A DNA stretch of 37,313 bases from Solihabitans fulvus (lineage in GTDB: Bacteria; Actinomycetota; Actinomycetes; Mycobacteriales; Pseudonocardiaceae), in assembly GCF_008386585.1 (NCBI RefSeq), contig NZ_VUOB01000091.1, positions 1 through 37,313 of the forward strand, read 5' to 3'. Both the position numbers and the translations under genes were made by a program. This document shows positions 8,193-16,264 of this stretch, piece by piece (position 1 is the first letter of the stretch; each line of letters opens with the position of its first letter). The notes under the pieces are model-generated. The model saw only the letters and a program-made list of their open reading frames with translations, did not search any database and was not told the origin of the DNA.

Positions 8193-9686
8193 TTAGCTTT
8201 CCGAATGCTGTCCCCGGTCACCGCGGAGCAACACCAGCGTCGCCACCGCCGCCACGGCGAGGCACACCGCTGACGCGACAGCACCGGCGTGCATACCCTC
8301 CACAAAGGACTGTCGCGCCGCGCGCAGCACCATCTCGCCAGGGCCTGGGGGCAGCCTCCCCGCCTCCTCCACGGCGGCTCCCAGCGAGTCCCGGGCCGCC
8401 TCGGGCGCGCCGGCCGGCAGCACGAGCCCGGCCCGGTAGCCGACGGTGATCACCGAGCCCAGCAGGGCGATCCCCAACGCGGCCCCCAGCTCGAACCCGG
8501 TCTCCTCGACCGACGACGCCGCGCCCGCCTTCTCCTTGACGACGCTGGACAACATGATGTCGGCGGTCAGGGTGAACGCCACGCTCGTCCCGCAGCCCGC
8601 CAGCAGCAACGCCCCTGCGACCAGCGGGTATCCCCCGGCCATCCCGGCCCCCAGCATGCCGGTCATCGCCAGGGCTGCCAGTCCCAGCGCGGCCCCGACC
8701 GCGGGCCCCGCACCCCAGCGGCGGGCCAACGGCCCGGCGACCAGCCCGCCCACCACAGCACCGACGGTCAGCGGCAACTCGGCCACCCCCGCCAGCAGCG
8801 GCCGGAACCCGCGCACCAACTGGAAGTACTGGGACACGAAGAAGACCACCCCCGACAGCCCCAACACCGCCAGCAGGTCGGCCAGGAGCGCGCCGCCGAA
8901 CCGGCTACCTCGGAACAGCCTGACGTCGATCAGCGGCACCGACAGCCGCAACTGCCTGCGCACGAACGCCGCGAGCCCCGCGACGCCGACCAGCCCGGCG
9001 GCCGCGACCGTCGGCCAGCCGCCGCCGACTGCTGCCCGCTTCGCCGCAAACACCGCCCCGACCACGCCGACCAGCGACAGCCCGACGCTGGCCGGATCCA
9101 GCGGGCCGGGCCGCGGATCCCGGGACTCCGGCAGGGTCACCGAGCCGACCGCCACCAACACCACCATCACCGGCACGTTGATCAGGAACACCGACCCCCA
9201 CCAGAAGTGCTCCAGCAGCACCCCGCCCAGGATCGGCCCGGCCGCCACTCCGGCGGCCGAGGCCGCGCCCCACAGCCCGATCGCGGCCGTGCGCTCCCTC
9301 GGGTCGGCGAACAGGTTCCTGATGATCGACAACGTGGACGGCATCAGGGTCGCCCCCGCCACGCCCAACAGCGCCCGCGACGCGATCAGCATCCCCGCGT
9401 CGCGCGAGTAGGCCACGAGCACCGACAGCACGCCGAACGCCACCGCCCCGGACAGCAGCAGCCGCTTGCGGCCGATCCGATCGCCGAGCGTGCCCATCGT
9501 GACCAGCAGGCCCGCCAGCACGAACGAGTAGCTGTCGCCGATCCACAGCAGTTCGTCGGCGGTCGGCGCCAGATCCCTGCTGAGAAAGGGAACCGCGAGC
9601 CCGAGCACGCTGTTGTCGACCGCCACCAGCAGCACCGCGGCGGTCAGGGTGGCCAGCGCGACCCAGCGGGACGGCGCGGTGGCCAC
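8193..9686 (-). CDS. MFS drug/metabolite exporter, DHA2 (14 TM) type
   Basis: The 497-residue membrane protein has about 14 hydrophobic segments. The DHA2 signatures are GTLGDRIGRKRLLL after TM2 (motif A), VDNSVLGLA in TM1, and an ELGAALGIALLG segment near the C-terminus. Members export lipophilic drugs or endogenous metabolites by proton antiport. It is the last gene of a five-gene minus-strand run and its GTG start lies 4 bases after the acyl carrier protein stop. It is therefore most simply the exporter of the product of that pathway. A longer reading frame starting near 9806 overlaps the carrier protein in another frame and lacks any conserved extension, so GTG 9686 is preferred. Confidence 0.88.
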   Translation of the reverse strand: MATAPSRWVALATLTAAVLLVAVDNSVLGLAVPFLSRDLAPTADELLWIGDSYSFVLAGLLVTMGTLGDRIGRKRLLLSGAVAFGVLSVLVAYSRDAGMLIASRALLGVAGATLMPSTLSIIRNLFADPRERTAAIGLWGAASAAGVAAGPILGGVLLEHFWWGSVFLINVPVMVVLVAVGSVTLPESRDPRPGPLDPASVGLSLVGVVGAVFAAKRAAVGGGWPTVAAAGLVGVAGLAAFVRRQLRLSVPLIDVRLFRGSRFGGALLADLLAVLGLSGVVFFVSQYFQLVRGFRPLLAGVAELPLTVGAVVGGLVAGPLARRWGAGPAVGAALGLAALAMTGMLGAGMAGGYPLVAGALLLAGCGTSVAFTLTADIMLSSVVKEKAGAASSVEETGFELGAALGIALLGSVITVGYRAGLVLPAGAPEAARDSLGAAVEEAGRLPPGPGEMVLRAARQSFVEGMHAGAVASAVCLAVAAVATLVLLRGDRGQHSES

Positions 9687-9690
9687 TCGG

Positions 9691-9951
9691 TTACCCGCCC
9701 ACCTGGTCGACCAGGTGGGCGGCCAGCGCGTCGATCGTCGGCCGCTCCCACAGGTCCGCCGCCTCCACGGCGATGCCGAACTCGTCCTCGATGTCGCCGC
9801 TGACACCCATCGCGTACACCGAGTCGAGCCCGTAGTCCGCCAACGGCACGTCCGGCCGAATCCTCGCCGGATCCCGATCGAGGTGGTAGGCGACCCGGTC
9901 GATCAGCCAGGCCCGTACCTCGTCCGAGGTCATCGTCATGTCCCCGCGCAT
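9691..9951 (-). CDS. Acyl carrier protein
   Basis: The 86-residue stand-alone carrier protein has the 4'-phosphopantetheine site GLDSVYAM (Ser44) and the surrounding helix pattern of PP-binding domains (PLADYGLDS, later LWERPTIDALAAHL). It should carry the acyl chain activated by the upstream ligase. It lies 25 bases after the FAAL stop and 4 bases before the exporter start. The start MRGDM at 9951 is chosen for the GGAAGGA upstream, and the later Met5 and Met7 are alternatives. Its pairing with a FAAL and an alpha-oxoamine synthase suggests a dedicated carrier rather than the housekeeping fatty acid one. Confidence 0.92.
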   Translation of the reverse strand: MRGDMTMTSDEVRAWLIDRVAYHLDRDPARIRPDVPLADYGLDSVYAMGVSGDIEDEFGIAVEAADLWERPTIDALAAHLVDQVGG

Positions 9952-9976
9952 GTCGTCCTTCCCTGACGGTGTCGTG

Positions 9977-11698
9977 TCAGCTCTGCCTGACCAGGGCGCG
10001 CACCGACGGAACCACGTCCTCGTGGACCGCGTCGAGAGCGCCGGCCAGGAACAGCTCGCGCATCGCGAGCCGCTGGATCTTGCCGCTGGTGGTGCGGCGC
10101 ACCGCACCCGGCCGCAGCAGCACCACCCCGGCGATGTGCACGCCGAACGCGCTGCCCAGTGCCTGCCGGATCCGGCCCGCGATCGCGCCGAGGTCGGTGC
10201 CCTCGCGCGTCGCGCGGATCTCGTGGGCCACCACGATCTCGTCGTCGGGCGCGGACACCGCGAACACCGCGCCGGGGTTGCCCGCGAGCCCCTCGTGCAG
10301 CAGCCGCACCTCGTGCTCCAGGTCCTGAGGGAACAGGTTGCGGCCGTGCACGACCAGCATCTCCTTGTACCGTCCGGTGATGTACAGCTCGCCGTCGACC
10401 AGCACGCCGGCGTCACCGGTCCGCAGGTAGCCGCCGTCGCCGTCCAGGGCGGTCGCCTCGAACACCTCCGCCGACAACGCCGCGCGCCGCCAGTAGCCGC
10501 GCGCCACGCTCGGGCCGCGCAGCCAGATCTCGCCGACCCGCCCCTCGGGCAGTGCCTCGGCGGTGTCGGGGTCGACAATCCGCACGTCGAAGCCACGTGG
10601 CCGTCCGCAGCTGACCAGGTCGCGTCCGTCACCCGACACCGGCCGGAACTCGCCGTGCGCCAACGACTCCGCGTCCACCCGGCGCACCACCGGCTCGCGG
10701 CGCGACTCGCCCGACACGTACAGCGTCGCCTCGGCCATGCCGTAGCTCGGCGAGATCGCGTCGGCGCGGAAGCCCGCTGCGGCGAAGCGGTCCACGAACG
10801 CGGCCAGCGTCGGCGCGTGCACCGGCTCCGACCCGTTGACCGCGCTGATCCAGCCGGACAGGTCCAGCCCGTCCAGTTGCGTGTCGGTGACCCGCCTGCG
10901 GCACAGGTCGAACGCGAAGTTCGGCGCCGGCGACGCGGACAGGCGGTGGCGGTCGATCATGCGCAGCCACTCGTGCGGCCGTCGGACGAACGTGCCCGGC
11001 TCCATCAGCGCGGTGGTGCCGCCGATGAGCAGCGGCGTGATCACCTGGCCGATCAGCCCCATGTCGTGAAACAACGGCAGCCAGCCGCCGAAGTTGTCGT
11101 GCGCGTTCCAACCACCGGACGCGGCCGTCAGTTCGGCGTTGTGGATCAGGTTGCCGTGACTGACCATCACACCCTTGGCGTCGCTGGTGGATCCGGAGGT
11201 GTACTGCAACAGCACCACCGTGTCGGGGTCTGCCGGCTGCGCGAACCAGTCACCCGACCCGCCGAGGCCGGCCGTGTCGGTCACCGAATGCGCGAGGTCA
11301 AGGCCCTCCTCCTCGGCCCATTCCCGCACGGCGGACACCTGCGCGGTCGAGGTGAGCACGGTCGCCACACCCGCGTCGTTCGCGATCGCCCGTAACCGCC
11401 GGCGTTCCTGCTGGAACCGGCCGGGCAGGGGCGTGGGAACCGCGATCATGCCGGCGTACACGCAGCCGAAGAACGCCGTCACGAACTCGAGCCCCGTGCT
11501 GCCGGGCAGCAGGATCCGGTCGCCGGGTCGACCGTGCGCCCGTAACCACGAGGCGATCCGTCCTGCGTGCTGGTCAAGTTGGCGGTAGGTCACCGCTTCC
11601 TCGTGCTGCTCCCGGACGAATACCACGGCGTCTTTGTCGGGCATGGTCGCCGCGTGCGCGCGCAGTCGGTCGACGACGGTCTCCCCTGGTCCCTTCAT
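9977..11698 (-). CDS. Fatty acyl-AMP ligase (FAAL)
   Basis: The 573-residue adenylating enzyme carries the ANL motifs LLQYTSGSTSDAKGVMVSHG (ATP loop), LPLFHDMGLIG, SPSYGMAEATLYVSG, and YLRTGDAGVLVDGELYITGR followed by KEMLVVHGRNLFPQDLE, then TTSGKIQR with the catalytic lysine near the C-terminus. The HGRNLFPQDLE form is characteristic of FAALs, which make acyl-adenylates and pass them to carrier proteins rather than to CoA. Its partner is almost certainly the ACP 25 bases downstream. Its ATG overlaps the methyltransferase stop by four bases (ATGA, 11695-11698), which indicates translational coupling. The acyl chain length cannot be read from the sequence. Confidence 0.92.
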   Translation of the reverse strand: MKGPGETVVDRLRAHAATMPDKDAVVFVREQHEEAVTYRQLDQHAGRIASWLRAHGRPGDRILLPGSTGLEFVTAFFGCVYAGMIAVPTPLPGRFQQERRRLRAIANDAGVATVLTSTAQVSAVREWAEEEGLDLAHSVTDTAGLGGSGDWFAQPADPDTVVLLQYTSGSTSDAKGVMVSHGNLIHNAELTAASGGWNAHDNFGGWLPLFHDMGLIGQVITPLLIGGTTALMEPGTFVRRPHEWLRMIDRHRLSASPAPNFAFDLCRRRVTDTQLDGLDLSGWISAVNGSEPVHAPTLAAFVDRFAAAGFRADAISPSYGMAEATLYVSGESRREPVVRRVDAESLAHGEFRPVSGDGRDLVSCGRPRGFDVRIVDPDTAEALPEGRVGEIWLRGPSVARGYWRRAALSAEVFEATALDGDGGYLRTGDAGVLVDGELYITGRYKEMLVVHGRNLFPQDLEHEVRLLHEGLAGNPGAVFAVSAPDDEIVVAHEIRATREGTDLGAIAGRIRQALGSAFGVHIAGVVLLRPGAVRRTTSGKIQRLAMRELFLAGALDAVHEDVVPSVRALVRQS

Positions 11699-12540
11699 CT
11701 CGTGCCTCCCTCACTCGCGGTGGATTCCCGGATCCTCAGCGACGCCGTGCACAGCAGGACACTGCCCAGGCTGACCTGGTCGTCGATGCCGAGCCCGTGC
11801 CGGCCGGCCAGCGCGGCGATCCGCGCCGACGACACAGCGGGCGCGAACGTGCCGTCCAGCTCGTTGAGCCGCTGGTACAGCCGCGAGCGTGCGGGGCCGT
11901 CGCTGGTCAGGGTGCTGAGCACGAGTCGGCCGTCGGGGCGCAGGCAGCGCCTCAGCTCGGCGAACACCGCATCCTTGTCGTGGAAGCAGTGCAGTCCGAA
12001 CAGCGACACGATCGTCCGCAGCTGCCCGTCCCGCACCGGGAGCGCGCACGCGTCCGCGCGCACCAGCACGTGCCCGGTCCCGTCGAGCCTGCGGGCCAGC
12101 TTGTCGAGCATCGCTCTGGACAGGTCCACGAAGATCCACGGGCCGGCGTCGTAGGCCCTGGTCCTGCCGTGGAACGGCAGGCTGCCGCAGGGCACCTCCA
12201 GGCGCGGACCGTCGCCGCACTCGTCCAGCCGGGCGACGGTCTCGCGGTAGTAGCGCCGCACGTCGAGCCCGAGCAGCCAGGAGTCCAGGCGCTGGCGCGC
12301 GGGACTGCTCATCACCCACCCGTAGAAGGCGGCCCAGAATCCCTCGTAGGGCCGGTCTCCGGCGGCGCCGACGTCGCCGGGAGCGGCCATGTCGAGCACG
12401 CCGCCGACGTAGGGATACCGGCGCGCGCAGGCGCCGCAGACCAGGCCGTCGGCCTCGGTCCGCCAGCGCGTCTGTGCGCAGCCTGGGCAACGCAGGTACT
12501 GCGCGACCTCGGTCAGCGCGTCGCCTGGTCGTGGTGTCAT
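11695..12540 (-). CDS. SAM-dependent methyltransferase with N-terminal zinc ribbon
   Basis: The 281-residue protein starts with a Trm112-like zinc ribbon (LRCPGC, then VCGAC about 20 residues later). A Rossmann methyltransferase domain follows with LEVPCGSLPF as motif I, FVDLSRAMLDK as motif II and VRADACALPVRDGQLR as the post-II region. It probably methylates O or N in the pathway product. The substrate cannot be inferred. ATG 12540 shares one base with the upstream synthase stop (TGATG), and its stop overlaps the FAAL start. It is therefore locked into the operon. A longer open frame to 13308 is only the antisense-frame shadow of the synthase gene. Confidence 0.88.
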   Translation of the reverse strand: MTPRPGDALTEVAQYLRCPGCAQTRWRTEADGLVCGACARRYPYVGGVLDMAAPGDVGAAGDRPYEGFWAAFYGWVMSSPARQRLDSWLLGLDVRRYYRETVARLDECGDGPRLEVPCGSLPFHGRTRAYDAGPWIFVDLSRAMLDKLARRLDGTGHVLVRADACALPVRDGQLRTIVSLFGLHCFHDKDAVFAELRRCLRPDGRLVLSTLTSDGPARSRLYQRLNELDGTFAPAVSSARIAALAGRHGLGIDDQVSLGSVLLCTASLRIRESTASEGGTR

Positions 12541-13757
12541 CAGAAGCCGAACCTGCCCTTCAGCTCGGTGAGCACGGACACGAAACCGTCGATGTGCTCC
12601 TGGGTGTGGCCGGCGTTGAGGATCAGGCGCAGCAGCGCGGAACCGTGCGGCACGGCCGGGTAGTGGAAGACCGGGACCAGGTAGCCGCGGGTCAGGAACT
12701 CGTGGTGCAGCCGGGTCGCGACCTCGTCGTCGTTCACGGGGACGGACATGATGTAGGACTCGGTGTCGTGCGGCGCGCAGCCCGCGTCGGCGAGGTGGCG
12801 GCCGAAGTCTGCGACCCGGTCCAGGTATCTGTCCACAATGGAGTCTTCGCCGTGCAGCATCCGCATCACCCGCGCCGCGGCGTAGGCGGTGGGCGGCTGC
12901 ATCGCCGCGGTGAACATCGACGTCCCCGACAGCACCTCGAACGCCCGGATCGGGTCGGCCGGCCCGGCAATCGCCCCGCCCTCCAGGCCGACGGCCTTGG
13001 AGAAGGACACCATGACGAAGTCCGCCCGGCGCATCGCCGCGAACTCCTCGGCGAACGGCCGGTGCCCCGGCCCGTAGATCAGGAACCCGTTGGCGTCGTC
13101 CACGAAGCTGACCGCGCCGTGCCGCTCGCAGACCTCCAGCAACGCGCCGATCGGTGCGACACCCCCGTCGGCGGAGTACACGCTCTCGAACACCACGACC
13201 GTCTTGCGGCCCTCCAGCCGGGACAGCACCAGGTCCAGACTCTCGGGATCGTTGTGCCGGAAGGGAAACAACCGGCGACCGCCGGGCAGCGCCTCCGCTG
13301 CCTTCCACAGGCTCCAGTGGCTGTCGCGGTCCAGCACGAACACGGCGTCGGAGTTGTGCACCTCCCAGCCCTCACGCAGCCGGACCGTGGTCGACATGGC
13401 GTGCACGAAACCAATGTTGGCCAGCAGGCCGCTGGCGAAGCTGATGGCCCGCTCCCGTCCGGTGATCCGGCACAGCTCGCGTTCCATCTCCAGGTGGGTC
13501 CGCGCGATGCCCTGGGTCATCCGGGATCCGCCGGTGACCAGACCGTACTCGTCCACGCCGGTCAGGAAGTGCCCGCGCACCACGGGATCCGCGTGCAGGT
13601 TCAGGAAGTTGATGCTGGCGAAGTTGACCAGCTTCTGGCCGTCCTGCACGATCGTCGGCCCCACCGGCCCGTCCAACACCGGCGGGTCGAACAGGCCCGA
13701 GGCAGCCGAGTTCCGGCTGAAGTCGTCGAACGACCATTTCTCTTGGAGTGCAGTCAC
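12540..13757 (-). CDS. PLP-dependent alpha-oxoamine synthase, serine palmitoyltransferase-like
   Basis: The 405-residue enzyme belongs to the family of BioF, KBL and SPT, which condense an acyl thioester with an amino acid, with CO2 loss, to a 2-aminoketone. Visible features are NFASINFLNLHADP, YGLVTGGSRMTQG, the ring-stacking His147 in LDRDSHWSLW, FPFRHND (a block like FRHN in SPT), ESVYSADGGVAPI, Asp220 in VDDANG, Lys254 in SFSKAVGLEGG (the Schiff base lysine), and a late YPAVPHGSALLRL. Asn223 stands where BioF-type enzymes carry histidine (DDAHG). It is the first gene of the minus-strand operon, starting with GTG behind GGAGAG. The FAAL and ACP imply an acyl-ACP donor. The amino acid substrate is unknown. 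Confidence 0.88.
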   Translation of the reverse strand: MTALQEKWSFDDFSRNSAASGLFDPPVLDGPVGPTIVQDGQKLVNFASINFLNLHADPVVRGHFLTGVDEYGLVTGGSRMTQGIARTHLEMERELCRITGRERAISFASGLLANIGFVHAMSTTVRLREGWEVHNSDAVFVLDRDSHWSLWKAAEALPGGRRLFPFRHNDPESLDLVLSRLEGRKTVVVFESVYSADGGVAPIGALLEVCERHGAVSFVDDANGFLIYGPGHRPFAEEFAAMRRADFVMVSFSKAVGLEGGAIAGPADPIRAFEVLSGTSMFTAAMQPPTAYAAARVMRMLHGEDSIVDRYLDRVADFGRHLADAGCAPHDTESYIMSVPVNDDEVATRLHHEFLTRGYLVPVFHYPAVPHGSALLRLILNAGHTQEHIDGFVSVLTELKGRFGF

Positions 13758-13970
13758 TGTCGCTCTCTCCGATAGTTCGCCACGTTGTCGACGCGGCGGC
13801 TATTCGAGTGTCAACTCGCCGCACAGACGCGGTCAAGGCCGTTCTTCCAGGTACGTACGCCGCTGATAGGCAGTGCCAGGTAACCGTCCCCGCCGAACGC
13901 ACTTCTGTTTACGTGCAACGAAGTTCGTACCGCGGTGACAGCGTGTTGACAGCGCTCCTAGCCTGAGTTC
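13758..13970. promoter_or_regulatory. Divergent promoter region of the lipid cassette
   Basis: These 213 bases separate the divergent halves of the cassette (synthase operon leftward, PNPOx/acyltransferase rightward) and must hold both promoters. On the minus strand a TTGACA occurs at 13810-13815 without a clear -10 at normal spacing. On the plus strand a promoter-like pair sits at 13935-13964. Confidence 0.6.
13935..13964 (+). promoter_or_regulatory. Candidate promoter for a leaderless PNPOx-acyltransferase mRNA
   Basis: GTGACA (13935-13940), an 18-base spacer and TAGCCT (13959-13964) are followed by only 6 bases before ATG 13971. No ribosome binding site precedes that ATG. Transcription starting at the A of the ATG would give a leaderless message, which is common in actinomycetes. 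Confidence 0.45.
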
Positions 13971-14483
13971 ATGGGCCTTTCAGAAGCCACTGGACGCGCA
14001 ATCGAAATTCTCCGTGCAAACCGCTACACGGCACTGGCGACACAGGACGCCGGAGGACCGTGGGTCGCGGTCGTCGGCCACATCGCGATGGCGCCCGACA
14101 AGCTGTACTTCGTGTCGCGGCACGTGTCCCGGCACGGCACCGCGGTGCGCGCCGAGCCAAGGGTGGCCGGCGTGATCTACGACTCCACGGTCGAGCTGGA
14201 CAAGGCCGACGGCATCCAGTTCGCCGGCCTGTGCCGGGAGACCGAGGCGAACGACGCTCTGCTGCGGCGGTTCCTGGACCGCGCCGCCGACCAGTTGGCC
14301 GACTCCGTCGAGGAGGAACTGGCCGCGTTCCACGCCAACGACGAGTTCCGGCTCTACGAGATCACCGTGACGACGGCCTATGTGCTCGACCAGCAGGCGT
14401 GGGCCGAGGAGGGCATCGACAGCCGCGAGGACGTCGACGTGGCGACGCTGTTCGCCGCGGTCGAGTCGGACTTCGCCGCCTGA
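13971..14483 (+). CDS. Pyridoxamine 5'-phosphate oxidase-fold flavin/cofactor-binding protein
   Basis: The 170-residue protein has the split-barrel pattern of the PNPOx-like family: AIEILRANRYTALATQDAGG at the start, then VAVVGHIAMAPDKLYFVSRH, SRHGTAVRAEPRVAGVIYDS and VELDKADGIQFAGL. Family members bind FMN, F420 or haem, and the exact cofactor cannot be told. It is translated 10 bases ahead of the acyltransferase gene and diverges from the synthase operon. A redox step on the pathway product, such as handling the ketone formed by the synthase, is therefore a reasonable inference. A true PNP oxidase would be longer and have a C-terminal dimerisation block, which is absent here. Confidence 0.8.
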   Translation: MGLSEATGRAIEILRANRYTALATQDAGGPWVAVVGHIAMAPDKLYFVSRHVSRHGTAVRAEPRVAGVIYDSTVELDKADGIQFAGLCRETEANDALLRRFLDRAADQLADSVEEELAAFHANDEFRLYEITVTTAYVLDQQAWAEEGIDSREDVDVATLFAAVESDFAA

Positions 14484-14493
14484 GGAGGACGCG

Positions 14494-15549
14494 ATGACCG
14501 CAGTTGGGGCCGGTGTGTCGATCCAGGTGTCCGCGCACCTCGCGGTGTCGGACGAGGACTGGTCGGGGCTGCGGTTTCCCGAGCAGCCGGGCGGCGTGGA
14601 CTACCTGCGCGCGATTGCCGAGACCGTCAAAGACAGCGAGTTCCACTATTTCCTGGCGTGGCGCGATGGCCGGCTCATCGGTGCGGCGTACGGATTCCTG
14701 TTCCGATACCCGGTCATCGGACCGCTGCGCGTCCCGCTGTTCGTCGGCGGCTCGCCGGTCAACGTCGGCTCGCCGTTCTACTTCGTGTCGCCGGAGGCGG
14801 CCGTCGACGCGCTGCCGGGACTGCTCGAGGCGATGGCCGCGACGGCGTCCCGGTTGCGCGCCGCGCTGCTGGTCGTGCGCGACCTGTGGGAGCCGGACGA
14901 GCACGCCGTCGGCGGCCCCGAGCTGCTGCGTCGCGGGTTCCGCCGGGTGCCCATGTACGTCGACGCCCTGCTTCCGTTGACCTGGACCGACTTCGACGGC
15001 TATCTGGCGAGCCTGCCCTCCGCGCGGCGCAAGGACATGCGCAGGGACGCAAGGCGGTTCACCCGCGACGGCTACCGGGTCGAGGTCGCAAGCACTCCCC
15101 TGGGCCGCACCACCGTGGCGACGATGCACGCGTTGTGGCGGGCGCTCTACGAGAAGTACCGCGACCGCGACCAGGTCTGGCTCACCGAGGACTACTTCGA
15201 CCGCGTCTCCGCGCTGCCACAGAGCACCGTGCTGCTGGCGCTGCGCGACGACGAGCTGATCGGCTTCGACCTGCTGCTGCGCCGGGGCGAGGTCCTCGAG
15301 TCCGTGTACAGCGGTGTGGATCAGGGCCGGGTCGGCGGCACACCGGTGCACCGCCACCTCGGCCACGAGATCATCCGCCTGGCGATCGAGCGCGGTCTCG
15401 GCGCGGTGGACTTCGGAATCTCCAATGAGGACGCCAAGGCGCGAATGGGTTGTGAGTTGCGGGTGGCCAGGGCGTATGTGCGCCCGTTGTCGCGGCTGGC
15501 TCGGCTGCTGCGCTTGGGCCGGCTGGTGTTCCCCGACCAGGCCCTCTAG
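14494..15549 (+). CDS. FemAB/GNAT-type N-acyltransferase
   Basis: The 351-residue protein has the two-lobe GNAT architecture of the FemAB-like and BioF2-like acyltransferase families. The N-terminal lobe includes EFHYFLAWRDGRLIGAAYGF. The hallmark FDGYLASLPSARRKDMRRDA appears at about residue 165. The C-terminal lobe has LLALRDDELIGFDLLLRRGE and ESVYSGVDQGRVGGTPVHRH. Relatives acylate amino groups of lipids or cell wall precursors, and the bacterial ceramide synthase also belongs to the GNAT superfamily. A strong AGGAGG overlaps the preceding stop. The natural inference is N-acylation of the aminoketone made by the divergent synthase. A cell wall aminoacyltransferase role is the alternative. 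Its TAG overlaps the stop of the convergent HxlR gene. Confidence 0.82.
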   Translation: MTAVGAGVSIQVSAHLAVSDEDWSGLRFPEQPGGVDYLRAIAETVKDSEFHYFLAWRDGRLIGAAYGFLFRYPVIGPLRVPLFVGGSPVNVGSPFYFVSPEAAVDALPGLLEAMAATASRLRAALLVVRDLWEPDEHAVGGPELLRRGFRRVPMYVDALLPLTWTDFDGYLASLPSARRKDMRRDARRFTRDGYRVEVASTPLGRTTVATMHALWRALYEKYRDRDQVWLTEDYFDRVSALPQSTVLLALRDDELIGFDLLLRRGEVLESVYSGVDQGRVGGTPVHRHLGHEIIRLAIERGLGAVDFGISNEDAKARMGCELRVARAYVRPLSRLARLLRLGRLVFPDQAL

Positions 15550-15938
15550 CTCGCGGCACGTCGCTGCCGCGCCTCTTCGATGAGTTCGTTGTAGTACTCC
15601 GCCCACTTGGCCGCCGAGGCCATGGCGGTGAGTAGTTCCTTGGCCGGCTCGGTCAGCGAGTAGCGGACCGAGCGCGGCAGTCTGCTGCGGGTCTCGACGC
15701 GTTCGACGAGACCGTCGCGCACCAGCCGCCGCAACGTTCTCGTCAGCGTGGTCTCGTGCAGGACTCGGTCGGCGCCCGACGAACCCGAGCTGCTCAGCTG
15801 GCGACTGATCACCGTGAGAATCTCGGTGTAGTGCAACGACTGGTCCTGTAATGCCGCCAACACGGCGGACACCCATTCGCCGTCGAGCAGTCGAACGACA
15901 TCATAAATTCCAGGCCACAACGGAAAATCCGTCGTCAT
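15546..15938 (-). CDS. HxlR-type winged-helix transcriptional regulator
   Basis: The 130-residue DNA-binding protein reads LLDGEWVSAVLAALQDQSLH at the N-terminus. A recognition region (TTLTRTLRRLVRDGLVERVE) and the typical wing and tail VRYSLTEPAKELL then W about 15 residues later follow. HxlR proteins respond to metabolites or electrophiles. ATG 15938 is chosen because GGAG lies 7 bases before it and because the homology begins there. It converges on the acyltransferase gene with stop codons sharing CTAG (15546-15549). It is thus adjacent to the lipid cassette and could regulate it, but no operator was identified. Confidence 0.85.
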   Translation of the reverse strand: MTTDFPLWPGIYDVVRLLDGEWVSAVLAALQDQSLHYTEILTVISRQLSSSGSSGADRVLHETTLTRTLRRLVRDGLVERVETRSRLPRSVRYSLTEPAKELLTAMASAAKWAEYYNELIEEARQRRAAS

Positions 15939-16264
15939 GAAGTCACTCCAGGATGCTGCATGAGAGGTACGCAGGTTCTGGCAGGACAGGTATGTGGATC
16001 CGGGTTCGACCACCGTGCGGCCCTGGCGCGCCGCATCATCCCCCCGGTCACGATCCGGCAAATTTGCCCCCGGCCCATAGTGCATGCAGTTGTCAACGTC
16101 GTCAAGAGCGCTCTCATCGTGGTGAGGTCACGGTAAGTTTTCCAACATCAGGCAACACTTCTAGTGATCCGACCAGTGCACAAGACCTGCAACCCAGCGA
16201 AGTGCACACACTTTTCCAAAACCCGAGCTCACCGACGATTTCCCATTCGAGGGGAATTCTTCGA
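15939..16264. other. Intergenic region between HxlR and GntR genes
   Basis: About 325 bases hold no gene. A good promoter-like pair for the HxlR gene lies at 16077-16105 on the minus strand. An ACACTTCTAG string at 16154-16163 also occurs at 88-97. Nothing else was recognised. Confidence 0.5.
16077..16105 (-). promoter_or_regulatory. Candidate promoter of the HxlR gene
   Basis: On the minus strand, TTGACG (16105-16100), a 17-base spacer and CACTAT (16082-16077) match a vegetative promoter. Transcription would start near 16070 and give a leader of about 130 bases before the HxlR ATG. Confidence 0.5.

Noticed and set aside
8193..9806. A 537-residue version of the DHA2 exporter starting at 9806
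   Set aside because: The extra 40 residues read through the acyl carrier protein in another frame. Homology and spacing support GTG 9686.
11695..13308. A 537-residue version of the methyltransferase
   Set aside because: The extra N-terminal 256 residues are an out-of-frame reading of the oxoamine synthase gene. The zinc ribbon begins exactly at ATG 12540.
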